Under the pieces are notes generated by a model. That model ran no database searches, was not told where the DNA came from, and saw nothing but the letters and a program-made list of their open reading frames with translations. A stretch of DNA of 56,001 bases from Bacillota bacterium (GTDB taxonomy: Bacteria > Bacillota > Limnochordia > DTU080). Positions 36,435-46,661 of the stretch are shown here, one piece after another. Position numbers and translations under genes: made by a program. How positions within the stretch are numbered: position 1 is the stretch's first letter; each line of letters begins with the position of its first letter. The stretch covers positions 1-56,001 of the forward strand of contig DUQB01000081.1 of assembly GCA_012838035.1 (NCBI GenBank). Direction: 5' to 3'.

Positions 36435-38330
36435 CTACCCCCTCTTTGCGCGTATACGCCGCCATTGGTTCCACAGCTCGGTCCTAAGCGGCATATCCGT
36501 ATGGACCGGACGGCGAACTCTGTGCGTATACAGCCAGCTTTCCAGCAGGATGAGGAACAAAGCGAGAAGCGCAAAGATCCAACTGAGTGTAGCCGGAGCG
36601 CCTTGGGTCTCTGCACCGTCGACAAATGAACCGGTAGGCATGTGCAAGCGTGTGCGGATGTCCGATTCAGTCACGCCGCCCGCGTTCACAGCAAAGTAAA
36701 ACTCGTTGTCTTCGGCAACTACCGTATACACCCCGGCTTGTCGGGTATCTCTGAATGTCGGACCGTCTTCTTTAGCCACCTGCACGAGGGATCCGTCAGG
36801 TAAGCGCACGGTCCAACCCCGATCTTGCGCGAATGCGGCGGGCAAGGTCAGGCTGTCGCCTACCGTAAGCGGATTCCGCACGAACTCCCAACCCTCAGGA
36901 TGCGCCCACCGCAACAGATGGCTTAAAAAGATGGGAAAGGATACTTTCAGCGGCCAGTCGCTCTCTTCCAACGCAAAGGACAGCGTAATGACGCGTTGAT
37001 CGTTGTTCCGCACGAGTTGCAGCAGCGGTCCGGCTTCGGATTCTACCAGAATCCGCGCTCCTTCCAGCCGCGGCATATTAAATGCCTGTTGCAGGTACAG
37101 ATCGTTCCACGCGATGAAGCGTGTGAGGGGATGAGTGCGATCATACCAAGTGACCTGCGGCGTTCGACGCGCTCCCAGAGCGCGATCGGCAGGCGCGCCG
37201 GCCAGGTAAAGGGCGGTCCCGGTGAAGTCCTCCGGTATTGGTATGCGATCGAAGACTACAAGAGGATAATCGCTTTGTTCAGGGTACAGCAGGCGGCGCT
37301 CCAAACGTACTTGGGGGAATACGCTGAGCCCGGTTTCCAAGAAATAGTTGCCTGGACCTACCAAAAGCACACGGGTCGGCGTCGGCGGATACGCGGTAAG
37401 GTGAGCCGTATTGTCTATAGCCAAAGCGTCTTGGCTGTCGATGACAGCCTGCAACACGTCTTGCGTTTGGAATTGATAGGGGATGATGACACTTTGGACG
37501 CTATCGGCGGCCAGAGATACGATGCGCTCGGCAATTAGCCCGGAGCGTCCGGACAAGGTGAGAGGTACCTCCACGGCTTGCGCGCCATAGTTGGCCAGCG
37601 TGACCAACACTTCGTATTCTGAAAGGGAAGCGCCGCGTTGGCGCGCCTCAAACGCAATGATACCGACGTTATTGCCGTTGCCGGAGACGCGCTCCAGGCG
37701 CAGGGGAGTGTCGCCTACGGCTGTGACCAAATCAGTCACTACATGAGAATCCATCGCTCCATCGCTGATGAACGTCACTTGTACGGTCTGTTCGGTCAGT
37801 TGAGCATGAACCCGTGCGACTACTCCAGGCCAATAAATGTCACCTGCGCCGGGGGTGATGCGGAGGAGAGCGGCGTTAATCAACGCGGCCGATCCTCTTC
37901 CTGCGTATATGAGCTCCGGCTGTGGGCCCGCCGTGACGATGCTGACCTGACGGGGTCGATCCGAGCGAATGAGATCCAGCAGCCGTTCCTTTGCAACCTG
38001 CAGACGGTTGGGCTCCAAATCGACGGCGGACATACTGGCCGAAACATCGACGATGTAGATATCGTGCCGTTGCTTGATCAATGCATAGAGAAAGGCCGGA
38101 CGTGTCAGGGCGAGTATGAGTGCAAGCAGCGCGGCCAACTGAACCAGAAGCAACAGATTGGCGACCAGCCGATGCCAGCGTGCGTCCGCCTCCAATTCTC
38201 GCAGCACTCGTTCCCACAGGAGCGTACTGGGCACCAATACGCGGTGCCGTTGGGGATGCATGGTATGTAGAAGAATGACGCCGTATAACAGCGGGATCAA
38301 AAGCAGCCACCAAGGCGAAAGCAGGGTCAT
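36435..38330 (-). CDS. BatA/VWA domain membrane protein
   Basis: ATG at 38330: MTLLSPWWLLLIPLLYGVILLH...PSTLLWERV (BatA-like N-terminus), IYIVDVSASMSAVDLEPNRL. Confidence 0.9.
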   Translation of the reverse strand: MTLLSPWWLLLIPLLYGVILLHTMHPQRHRVLVPSTLLWERVLRELEADARWHRLVANLLLLVQLAALLALILALTRPAFLYALIKQRHDIYIVDVSASMSAVDLEPNRLQVAKERLLDLIRSDRPRQVSIVTAGPQPELIYAGRGSAALINAALLRITPGAGDIYWPGVVARVHAQLTEQTVQVTFISDGAMDSHVVTDLVTAVGDTPLRLERVSGNGNNVGIIAFEARQRGASLSEYEVLVTLANYGAQAVEVPLTLSGRSGLIAERIVSLAADSVQSVIIPYQFQTQDVLQAVIDSQDALAIDNTAHLTAYPPTPTRVLLVGPGNYFLETGLSVFPQVRLERRLLYPEQSDYPLVVFDRIPIPEDFTGTALYLAGAPADRALGARRTPQVTWYDRTHPLTRFIAWNDLYLQQAFNMPRLEGARILVESEAGPLLQLVRNNDQRVITLSFALEESDWPLKVSFPIFLSHLLRWAHPEGWEFVRNPLTVGDSLTLPAAFAQDRGWTVRLPDGSLVQVAKEDGPTFRDTRQAGVYTVVAEDNEFYFAVNAGGVTESDIRTRLHMPTGSFVDGAETQGAPATLSWIFALLALFLILLESWLYTHRVRRPVHTDMPLRTELWNQWRRIRAKRG

Positions 38331-39220
38331 GCCAAAAGACCCCCTTTGCGCAGGTGGCGTAGTACCAACTGGTCCACAGGAGTAGCAGTGTCTACTTGGA
38401 AGTAACTGATGCGTCGGCGATGACAATAGGACCGAATTTCGGTCAACCATGCGGTCAAGGTTTCCCGGTAGACGGCCAGCGTCTCCGTATTCACGGCCAG
38501 CTCTACGCTCTCTTTGGTTTCACTGTCGATCCACTCGAAGTCCCCGATGGTCGCCGGGTTCAGCTCTGCGGGAGAAAGCAGGTGAATGAGTGCCACCTGT
38601 CGACCGGAGCGCAGTAGAGCGTCAAGACCGGCTGCATATCCGTTGCTGTCCAATAGATCGCTGATGACGACGGCAATACCGCTGCCGACTCCTTCTTTGG
38701 CTAACCGGCCCAAAGCGGCATTAATGTCGGTACCACCGCTATTTTGTGTTTCGGTTAGGAACCTGAATAACCGGACTATCGCCTGACGTCCTCGAGCGGG
38801 GGCGAAGCGTTGTTGCGGTTGTCGTCCAAAGACGCTTGCGCTGACGACATCGCCGTGATGCAGCGCGATAAAGCCTAAGGCGGCTGCTAATTGGACGGCA
38901 TACGCCAATTTGGTGGGCGAGCCGAACTCCATTGAGATGCTGGCGTCGATATGCAGCTCCAGCTGCAGGTTTTCGTCGGCGCGGAATAACCGGACGAACA
39001 GTTTATCTAGGCGCGCTAATGAAGCCCAATCTATAGTGCGAAAATCATCACCGGGCTGATACTCTCTAAAGTCGGTGAACTCCACGCTTGTACCCAAGCG
39101 GCGGCTGGCAACATCGCCCATGTCGGTGCGTGTCGCGGCTCGTCCGGGTACTAAACGCAGATGCTCCAACTGACGTAAAAATCGGTTGTCGAGAAGCTCC
39201 CCGAGGGGCTTGTTCGCCAA
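38327..39220 (-). CDS. DUF58 domain protein
   Basis: GDVASRRLGTSVEFTDFREYQPGDDFRTIDWASLARLDKLFVRLFRADENLQLELHIDASISM; ATGA overlap with the next gene. Confidence 0.95.
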   Translation of the reverse strand: MANKPLGELLDNRFLRQLEHLRLVPGRAATRTDMGDVASRRLGTSVEFTDFREYQPGDDFRTIDWASLARLDKLFVRLFRADENLQLELHIDASISMEFGSPTKLAYAVQLAAALGFIALHHGDVVSASVFGRQPQQRFAPARGRQAIVRLFRFLTETQNSGGTDINAALGRLAKEGVGSGIAVVISDLLDSNGYAAGLDALLRSGRQVALIHLLSPAELNPATIGDFEWIDSETKESVELAVNTETLAVYRETLTAWLTEIRSYCHRRRISYFQVDTATPVDQLVLRHLRKGGLLA

Positions 39221-39271
39221 TTGGCGCTCTCCTTTTCCGATGTTGAATGGTATGGGAGCGATAGGCCGTCG

Positions 39272-40261
39272 TTATTCCGCCGCCGCAGATGCCATTACTT
39301 CCGCCAGTATGTTCTCGACCCGGATTTCATCGGCTTCGGCGGCGAAGTTGAGCAGGACACGGTGCCGCAGCGCGGCAGGGGCTACCTCTCGGATATCCTC
39401 CATACTTACATTAAAGCGGCCGTGCATGAGCGCCCTGGCTTTAGCAGCCAGAACGATGCTTTGCGCGCCTCGCGGACTGGCGCCTAAACGCACGTACTGC
39501 CGTACTAACGGAGTAGCTTGCGAGGTGTCGGGATGCGTAGCCAACACCATTTCCAGCGCCGCGTCACGCACATGAGCGGCAAGGGGCACCTCGCGCACCA
39601 GCATCTGCAGTTCCAACAGCCTATTGGCGCTGAGTACAGGTCCGGCTTCCGGGACGGTATCTCCTGTGGTCCTGTTGATGATCGTGCGCAGATCCTCCAG
39701 GTTGGGTGAGTGGACGTACAATTTGAACATGAAGCGGTCGACCTGAGCTTCAGGTAATGGATAGGTACCTTCCATTTCAATGGGATTCTGGGTGGCCAGC
39801 ACGAAGAAAGGTTGCGGTAACGGATACGTGTTACCACTTATCGTAACCCGCATTTCTTGCATAGCTTCCAACAAAGCAGATTGAGTTTTCGGGGTGGCGC
39901 GGTTAATCTCGTCAGCCAACAACAAGTGGGTAAATACAGGCCCTTTCTGGAATTGGAACGATCGTTCACCGTCCGGCGTAGACAATAAGACGTTGGTGCC
40001 GATGATGTCCGCCGGCATTAAATCCGGCGTAAACTGGATGCGTGAGAAGCTTAACTCCAGCACCTGGCCGATGGTGCGCACCAACAGGGTTTTGCCCAAC
40101 CCGGGTACGCCTTCGAGTAGAACATGCCCGCCGCACATGAGGGCGATGATCATCTGATCGACCAGATCGGTTTGTCCGACAAACGCCTTACCGATCTCCG
40201 CTCGCACTTTGTCCAGCGTACGACGAACTTCCACACTCTCAGGAACTGAATCCAAGGCCAT
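39272..40261 (-). CDS. MoxR family AAA+ ATPase
   Basis: ATG at 40261; IGKAFVGQTDLVDQMIIALMCGGHVLLEGVPGLGKTLLVRTIGQ, ADEINRATPKTQSALLEAMQE, LATQNPIEMEGTYPLPEAQVDRFMFKL. Confidence 0.97.
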   Translation of the reverse strand: MALDSVPESVEVRRTLDKVRAEIGKAFVGQTDLVDQMIIALMCGGHVLLEGVPGLGKTLLVRTIGQVLELSFSRIQFTPDLMPADIIGTNVLLSTPDGERSFQFQKGPVFTHLLLADEINRATPKTQSALLEAMQEMRVTISGNTYPLPQPFFVLATQNPIEMEGTYPLPEAQVDRFMFKLYVHSPNLEDLRTIINRTTGDTVPEAGPVLSANRLLELQMLVREVPLAAHVRDAALEMVLATHPDTSQATPLVRQYVRLGASPRGAQSIVLAAKARALMHGRFNVSMEDIREVAPAALRHRVLLNFAAEADEIRVENILAEVMASAAAE

Positions 40262-40310
40262 GCGCTTCACCTTCCCATAGTTGTCCAAGCGGTACGTCCG
40301 TTTCGGCTGT

Positions 40311-41756
40311 CTACCGATCGGCGCCGGGTTCGATTTTAGTAAAATAATCTCTGATCCATCGTTGATAAGCCGACGGGATGTTTTCCTGCTGAATGGCGTT
40401 CTCGACGCCGCCGGGCAGAGAGAAAAAACTGCTGTCGGCTGTTGGAAAGCGGAGCTGGTTGCCGGGTATGGATGTAGTGGATGTGGGGCTGCTGTAATAT
40501 TGGCCGGAGTCGGTAATCTGTCCGCTAAGTCGTTCCGTACCCGGGTTAAGGTCGGATTGCCGTTCATAATCCGTCGTGCCCTGGCTTCCGCCTTCCGTGC
40601 CCGCCATGCTGCCTCCTTCTGCTCCATAACCCATTTCATCATCAAAATCGTCGGAGGCCCCGGCTAAACCAAAGCCGCCATAGGGATCAAATCCGTCTTC
40701 CCCTGCTCCGGCCTCTTCAGATCCTTGTTTTCCGGTATCGCCCGGTTGGCTGCCGCTACCTGTCGATCCGACGTCAGACTCGTTTTCTTCCGCATTTCCA
40801 GACGCCCCCGCATGGGCTTCAGGTTGCCGATCGTCACCCCGCGTGCCGCGGTTAGCACCGGGGTAACCATCCGCATCGGTCGTATTGCGTTGCGCTTGGC
40901 TTAGCGCAACCTGCTCTTGCGGACTCAGTTGGGAGTACATGCCGCTGTTGATAGAGCGGATGCTTTGCGTTAACTCCTGCACGCGGGCGAGATCAAGGCC
41001 CAAGCTGTTGCCGGCGATGTTGCCGCCGTCGCCGCTTTGTTGTAGCTCCTGCTCTAACTGACGCAGCAGCTGATTCGCCTGACTGTGAGGCAACTGTTTT
41101 TCCCGGATGAGTTCGCCTACGCGTCGGAGTTCGTGCGCCAATTGCCCAAGATGGGGGTTTTGCGGGTCGATGCGTTCCAACTGGTCTGCTAGAGCGAGCA
41201 GTTCATCGGCACGTTTGGAGATGTGCTGCAGCTGTGAGCCGCCCAACTGCCAGGTGAATCCTTGCGGATAAGGGATCAGGGTCAATAAGACGCACAAGCC
41301 CAGTAGAGGCAACGACCAGCGGGCGTAGGCAGGGGACCTAAGCGGAACCAAGGCTACCGGATCGATGAGGTGGGTATGGTTCGCTGCATCCATGAAGAGC
41401 CACGCTTCCACGCGGTTTCTAGCCGCATGATCCAGTGTGGCGTGTTCGACGGCGGTGGCTATGCGATCTTGCAGCTTCAACTGCTTATCGATATAACGTG
41501 CGGCTGTCAGGCGGGTATGCTTTCGGCGCGGCGTCGTGAGGATGAAGGTTACTCCTGCCGCCGGCGCGGCTAAAAGGGCGATGAAGCCGCCTTGGCCGCC
41601 GGTGAGCAAACCTAAAAGCACACGCACGCAGGCGAAGGTGACGCATGCTGCAAACAATCCCCTTGAGAGTGCATCCAGCAGGTCGGACGCCTTCTGCCGC
41701 CTCAGCACCATATCAATTTGATTGCGCAGTACTTCGTCGAGCACCATGGCTGTCAC
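40311..41756 (-). CDS. Membrane-anchored coiled-coil protein with acidic Gly/Ser-rich C-terminus (DUF4175-like layout)
   Basis: TM segments followed by LQHISKRADELLALADQLERIDPQN... and a low-complexity tail; placed within the MoxR block. Confidence 0.7.
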   Translation of the reverse strand: MTAMVLDEVLRNQIDMVLRRQKASDLLDALSRGLFAACVTFACVRVLLGLLTGGQGGFIALLAAPAAGVTFILTTPRRKHTRLTAARYIDKQLKLQDRIATAVEHATLDHAARNRVEAWLFMDAANHTHLIDPVALVPLRSPAYARWSLPLLGLCVLLTLIPYPQGFTWQLGGSQLQHISKRADELLALADQLERIDPQNPHLGQLAHELRRVGELIREKQLPHSQANQLLRQLEQELQQSGDGGNIAGNSLGLDLARVQELTQSIRSINSGMYSQLSPQEQVALSQAQRNTTDADGYPGANRGTRGDDRQPEAHAGASGNAEENESDVGSTGSGSQPGDTGKQGSEEAGAGEDGFDPYGGFGLAGASDDFDDEMGYGAEGGSMAGTEGGSQGTTDYERQSDLNPGTERLSGQITDSGQYYSSPTSTTSIPGNQLRFPTADSSFFSLPGGVENAIQQENIPSAYQRWIRDYFTKIEPGADR

Positions 41757-41778
41757 CTCCTGCGGCGCAGGTTGAGCA

Positions 41779-42603
41779 TCAGGCTTGTTTATTTCGCCAT
41801 TGCCGCAGCATCACAAATGAGAGTAAACCGGCTATTACCAGAATAGTACCATAGACCAGGCAGAGTGAAAACCAAGGTAGCGTTTGAGGCTCACTGGCGG
41901 CGGTCGTTTGCGGTAAGGCGGATTGCACCAAAGTACCAACTGCTGAGCCGCCCAAGACCTCTTGCGGTGTAATATGCAAAATGCGCGCCGCTACTTCCAG
42001 CGGTTGTATGAGCAGTTGCGATCGTTCACCGCCGGGAAGGCGTTGGAGTACCAGACTCCCCAACATCAAGGCGCTATAAGCAATGTCTATGGCAGCTATG
42101 CGCCACGGACGAGACTCTACGGCGGCGCTCATCCACATGCCTACTTGGGTGAGGGTGGTGAGAAGAAGCGCGCCGAAAAAGGCCAGATTGCGCAATTGCT
42201 CCGCAGTAATCGGCGTTAGAGCCTTGGCCAGGAAGAACACGGGCAGACTGGTGAACAACCATAATAACAGCGTTATTAAAGTGGCGACGGTTTGCCCGAA
42301 CAACACCGTGATGGGAGTGGCGACGCCGTAGACGACCCATTCGCCTGGACGGATTTTGTCGCTCAGCTCAAATACGTCGCCGGAAATGGCTAAAGCGAGA
42401 TACGAGAGGACGAGAATCTCGGCATAGACCCACCAAGCAAAAGCAGGGGCCCAATGCGCCTGACCCAGCATATATGAGACCGGCCAGCCCAGCAGCAAGG
42501 CGATTAATGCGACTCCTAAGTGCACCAACGTAATCTTGTGTCCTAAGGGAGATCCTAAAACTGTAGCCAGCTCTTTACGGACTATGGCAAAAAAAACAAG
42601 CAT
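41779..42603 (-). CDS. ABC-2-type permease-like membrane protein
   Basis: MLVFFAIVRKELATVLGSPLGHKITLVHLGVALIALLLGW; about six hydrophobic segments; ATG at 42603. Confidence 0.7.
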   Translation of the reverse strand: MLVFFAIVRKELATVLGSPLGHKITLVHLGVALIALLLGWPVSYMLGQAHWAPAFAWWVYAEILVLSYLALAISGDVFELSDKIRPGEWVVYGVATPITVLFGQTVATLITLLLWLFTSLPVFFLAKALTPITAEQLRNLAFFGALLLTTLTQVGMWMSAAVESRPWRIAAIDIAYSALMLGSLVLQRLPGGERSQLLIQPLEVAARILHITPQEVLGGSAVGTLVQSALPQTTAASEPQTLPWFSLCLVYGTILVIAGLLSFVMLRQWRNKQA

Positions 42604-42679
42604 GTCGATCTCCCTTCCCGTCAGTTTCGTACGCGGCAATCTCATACATTGCTGAGATTCGCTGCAAACCTAATTCCTC

Positions 42680-44653
42680 TTATATAAGGCTCGAGAGCGG
42701 AATAACGATAAAGTGCAGTCCTATGCCGGTGCTTGCGTTGCTGAGCAGCTGTTTGACCGGAGTGTCTATCAGCGCCACGATGAAAGGTCTGCCCCATGGC
42801 AAATCAAGGCGCTCATTGCTGGGTGTTAGGGCGTAGTCCACAATATGTCGGAGCGCTTCAAGGGCCCATTTCGGGGTATTGGGAGCTTGGTTGCGCGCCA
42901 CCGTCACTACGCTTGCCGCAATCCAGCTCGCAGACAGAGTTGCTGAGGAAACAATGAAACGATCAGCCGCAAACACAACTTCGCTGGTTTTGTCCGGCAC
43001 CATCGAACCTAAAGCGACATACCTGTCTTGATCCACATAGAAGGCATGGCGAATTGTCCAAGGCGTATTGTTCATCACGCTGAGACGATAATTGGCGCCC
43101 TCCCTTGTGATTTTAACCTGAATCGGTAGATGCTCCAACGACTGACTGGTGACGGCCAACGGGCGGCGTGGGGCCACCGGCCCGATGGAAATCCGGTCGT
43201 CGTTTTGTTCCACTATTAGTTGTGAGCTCGCTTCCACGTGGTTGATGTTTGCCGGAGCGATGTGTTCTCCCGGCGCCCGCTCAATGAGCCAGAATTCATC
43301 CAACAAATTCACCATCTGCACCAGGGCGAAACTATAGGCGTCATCCGCATGCGGCGGCACTTGGGTGATTCTGATCTCTCCATAACCGCGCAGGCTGCGG
43401 TGGATTTGCGGCTGCAGCACCATCTGGGTAAAGGCGACGGCAATCGCCACGCATACGCCCAACAAAAGCCAGTTCAAAGGGTGTTTGTTGGTAAGATGCA
43501 GTGCGCCGGCTATGGCTGCGACGTAACTGATGGCGAAGAGGACGACTACGCCATGGTTAGGATAGGGAATGCGTTGGGTAGAAATAAGAGGGAGCAGACC
43601 ACTCTCCAAGGATCCGGTACCCCTGCGCACCATACGCTGGGGAAACACGAGATTGCGGCTATAATAATCCAGGCCGATCCAGTTGCGCAGAGGCTGAGCG
43701 GACAGATCGAAGCCTAAGTATGTGACGCGACCGACGCCTACCCATTGATGCGCTTGGAGCGGGATGTCATTCACGGCGTAATCGACCTTGCCGGTACCGG
43801 ACGTCGCGTTCCACACGAGAATGCTATAAGGCTCCGGAAAGGGGGAGAGGCCGAGTCCTATACGGTCCAAGGTTACGATTTGTGATCCTATTCCCAACTT
43901 AACCGGCAAAATGTGCGCCAATTGGTGGACCCGCGCCAGACTCTGCGCTGATCCGCCGACAACCAAGAGATGACCTCCGGCTTTTATCCAGTGCAGCAAA
44001 GCGGCGATCTGTTCGTCGGATAATTGCGTAATAGGATAATTGTCGGTGAGGATGATGGTGCGGACGGATTCATAAGCCACCCAGTCGGTGGGGAGCTCGG
44101 GAGCCGTGCGAACATGGGCTACAAGAACGCGTGCGCGGCTCATAAAGCCTTGCGCTTGCTGAGCGACGTCCTGCAGCCAAGTCCAGCGCTCACCTGTTGC
44201 GTCGAGCACCAGAATGATGTCGGCGGTAACACCTGAACCGAGCAACGGAATCTGTTGGGAGCGCAGCACGTTGCCGTTTGATTCCACCAGACGAACGTTG
44301 AGCGGGCGCTGGGTGTTGCTTATAGGCAGGATGACGAGCAGCTGCTTTTTGGTTCCTGTGGGCATAACCAGGGGACGCCGGTACGTTACTTGTCCCGGCG
44401 AAGTCGTAAATGACGTGCCTAGGGTGGTGACGACTTCCACAGCGGCTGAGAACGGCACGCCTTCATTAATAACAGTAATTTGTAACGGTACCCAAGAGCG
44501 AGGACGAAAATACCCGGCAAAACCCAAATCGACCTCAAAGCCGATACCGCCTACGTCGACATCGGCGCTGAGGACAGGCATGCCGGGGGGCAATGCAAGG
44601 GCAGAGCATATGGCAATAATCGTTATGATTAAGCTGATGCGCACATGATTCAC
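42680..44653 (-). CDS. Secreted/membrane protein with GATase-like segment
   Basis: Signal peptide; ILTDNYPITQLSDEQIAALLHWIKAGGHLLVVGG; TM VVVLFAISYVAAIAGALHL. GTG at 44644 after AGGAG is a possible alternative start. Confidence 0.72.
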   Translation of the reverse strand: MNHVRISLIITIIAICSALALPPGMPVLSADVDVGGIGFEVDLGFAGYFRPRSWVPLQITVINEGVPFSAAVEVVTTLGTSFTTSPGQVTYRRPLVMPTGTKKQLLVILPISNTQRPLNVRLVESNGNVLRSQQIPLLGSGVTADIILVLDATGERWTWLQDVAQQAQGFMSRARVLVAHVRTAPELPTDWVAYESVRTIILTDNYPITQLSDEQIAALLHWIKAGGHLLVVGGSAQSLARVHQLAHILPVKLGIGSQIVTLDRIGLGLSPFPEPYSILVWNATSGTGKVDYAVNDIPLQAHQWVGVGRVTYLGFDLSAQPLRNWIGLDYYSRNLVFPQRMVRRGTGSLESGLLPLISTQRIPYPNHGVVVLFAISYVAAIAGALHLTNKHPLNWLLLGVCVAIAVAFTQMVLQPQIHRSLRGYGEIRITQVPPHADDAYSFALVQMVNLLDEFWLIERAPGEHIAPANINHVEASSQLIVEQNDDRISIGPVAPRRPLAVTSQSLEHLPIQVKITREGANYRLSVMNNTPWTIRHAFYVDQDRYVALGSMVPDKTSEVVFAADRFIVSSATLSASWIAASVVTVARNQAPNTPKWALEALRHIVDYALTPSNERLDLPWGRPFIVALIDTPVKQLLSNASTGIGLHFIVIPLSSLI

Positions 44654-44824
44654 TCCTGCCTTCTTATATTAAAACACGAGATATAGGTTGTCAGCAACAC
44701 GAGCGCACGCACGTAAAGGAGAACGTCGTACGCCGCGCTGACCCTTATCCTTGTGCAACGGGAAGAGATGGCTTATTCTAAGGTAAACGGGGAGGTACCA
44801 TACATCTGAGGAGGAGCGTCAACT

Positions 44825-45655
44825 ATGGATCTTTGGTTTACTGAAAAACAGACAAATACTCTCGGCCTGTCACTTAAGGTGCTGCGCACGTTGGTAACCG
44901 AGCATACGCAGTTTCAGGACTTGGCCGTGCTGGAAACCGAGCAGTATGGACGTATGTTGGTGTTGGACGGTATAATTCAGACGACCACGGCGGATGAGTT
45001 CGTCTACCACGAGATGATCACCCATGTTGCCCTGTTCACTCATAAGGATCCGAAAACCGTAGCAATCATCGGCGGTGGTGACGGCGGAGCCGTACGTGAA
45101 GTCGTTAAGCATCCCGGCGTAGAGCGGGTCGTTTTGGTGGAGATCGATGAGCGCGTGGTGGCGGCATCTCGGCAGTATTTACCGGAAATCGCCGCAGGGT
45201 TGAGCGATGAGCGGGTAGAAGTTCGATTCGAGGACGGCATACGTCACATCAGGGAGAACAAAGGCGTCTACGATGTCGTTATTGTCGATTCAACCGACCC
45301 GATCGGCGCAGCCGTCGGTTTGTTCTCGGCCGAATTTTATGCCGACATTTACGAAAGCCTGAAGGATGACGGCATCATGGTAGCGCAAACCGAATCGCCG
45401 TTCCATAATCAAGATTTGATTCGCAAGAGCTTTTCGGCCATACGCGATCTATTCCCGATCACGCGCCTTTATTTAGCCTATGTCCCTACATATCCCAGCG
45501 GCATGTGGAGCTTCACGATCGCGTCAAAAGAAAACGATCCGTTGTCGGTTCCTATGGATAGGTTCATCAACATTCCTACCAAGTACTATACGCCGCAGAT
45601 ACATTTCGCCGCCTTTACGCTGCCGCAACTTGTAGGTCAGATGCTGCAGGGATGA
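44825..45655 (+). CDS. speE: Spermidine synthase
   Basis: QTTTADEFVYHEMITHVALFTHKDPKTVAIIGGGDGGAVREVVKHPGVERVVLVEIDERVV, DSTDPIGAAVGLFSAEFY. Confidence 0.96.
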   Translation: MDLWFTEKQTNTLGLSLKVLRTLVTEHTQFQDLAVLETEQYGRMLVLDGIIQTTTADEFVYHEMITHVALFTHKDPKTVAIIGGGDGGAVREVVKHPGVERVVLVEIDERVVAASRQYLPEIAAGLSDERVEVRFEDGIRHIRENKGVYDVVIVDSTDPIGAAVGLFSAEFYADIYESLKDDGIMVAQTESPFHNQDLIRKSFSAIRDLFPITRLYLAYVPTYPSGMWSFTIASKENDPLSVPMDRFINIPTKYYTPQIHFAAFTLPQLVGQMLQG

Positions 45656-45746
45656 TTATTGGTGGGCTCATCCCACCTATCTCTGCAATAAGCGCCGGAA
45701 GTAAAGGATCGGCGGAAGCCCGATCATAAAAGGAGATGTGCGAAGC

Positions 45747-46628
45747 ATGGACATGGAGCGGACCTTCATCGATCCGGTGTTCCATCAGGATGGCAGATAC
45801 TTGGGCAGCTTGGCATCGCCGCAGGAAGCCAAGGCGGTAATGTTGGGCGCTCCTTTGGACGGTACCGTGAGTTACTGGCCGGGCGCTCGCTTTGGTCCGG
45901 CTCGAATTCGCAGCGCATCGAACGCCTTGGAAGAGTACAGCCCCATGCTTGATCGCAGCTTAGCGGAAACAGCGTTCTACGACGCCGGCGACGTCGATAT
46001 TCCGTTGGGGAACGTAGCGGGCGCACTGCGGGCCATAAGCGAAGCGACGCACGATCATGCAGTAAGCAAAGGCAAGATGCCCATCGTGTTAGGTGGTGAA
46101 CACCTCATCTCCTTGCCGGTAATTGAGGCCGTGCATGCCGTGTACCCCGATTTGGTCGTTCTACAATTTGATGCCCATACCGATCTGCGAGAAACCTATC
46201 TGGGGGAGACGCATTCTCATGCTACGGTGATCAAACGTGTCTGCGACATTGTGGGTCCTCAGAACGTCTATCAGTTCGGCATTCGCTCCGGAACCCGCGA
46301 GGAGTTTATTTATGGCCGCGAGCACACGCGTTTTTACCCGTTTGAGGTCTTGGCACCGGTGAGGAGCGTTTTACCGGAATTGCACGGGCGACCCATTTAC
46401 ATTACAGTAGACATAGATGTTATAGATCCGGGTTTTGCGCCAGGCACAGGTACTCCTGAACCAGGCGGATGTACGCCGCACGATTTGCTGGCCGCTTTGC
46501 ACTCCCTAAACCAACAGCAGGTAGTAGGTTTTGATTTAGTCGAGCTGTGTCCCCTAGCGGAATCCGGCGTGGTTACATCAGTCTTGGCAGCCAAAATCGT
46601 ACGAGAAGCCATCCTTAGTTTCGTTTAA
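45747..46628 (+). CDS. speB: Agmatinase
   Basis: GGEHLISLPV, QFDAHTDLRETYLGETHSHATVIKRV, VDIDVIDPGFAPGTGTPEPGG; downstream of speE. Confidence 0.95.
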   Translation: MDMERTFIDPVFHQDGRYLGSLASPQEAKAVMLGAPLDGTVSYWPGARFGPARIRSASNALEEYSPMLDRSLAETAFYDAGDVDIPLGNVAGALRAISEATHDHAVSKGKMPIVLGGEHLISLPVIEAVHAVYPDLVVLQFDAHTDLRETYLGETHSHATVIKRVCDIVGPQNVYQFGIRSGTREEFIYGREHTRFYPFEVLAPVRSVLPELHGRPIYITVDIDVIDPGFAPGTGTPEPGGCTPHDLLAALHSLNQQQVVGFDLVELCPLAESGVVTSVLAAKIVREAILSFV

Positions 46629-46661
46629 GCTGTAGAGCGCATTTTTTGGAGGGGGACGAAC

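Noticed and set aside
33034-36629. Many plus-strand ORFs of 60-140 aa (e.g. 33464-33808, 33845-34267, 35721-36083)
   Set aside because: All are antisense shadows of the long VWA genes; Arg/Ser/Pro-rich compositions typical of non-coding frames.
37638-38270. 210-aa plus-strand ORF
   Set aside because: Antisense to the BatA/VWA gene; no domain signal.
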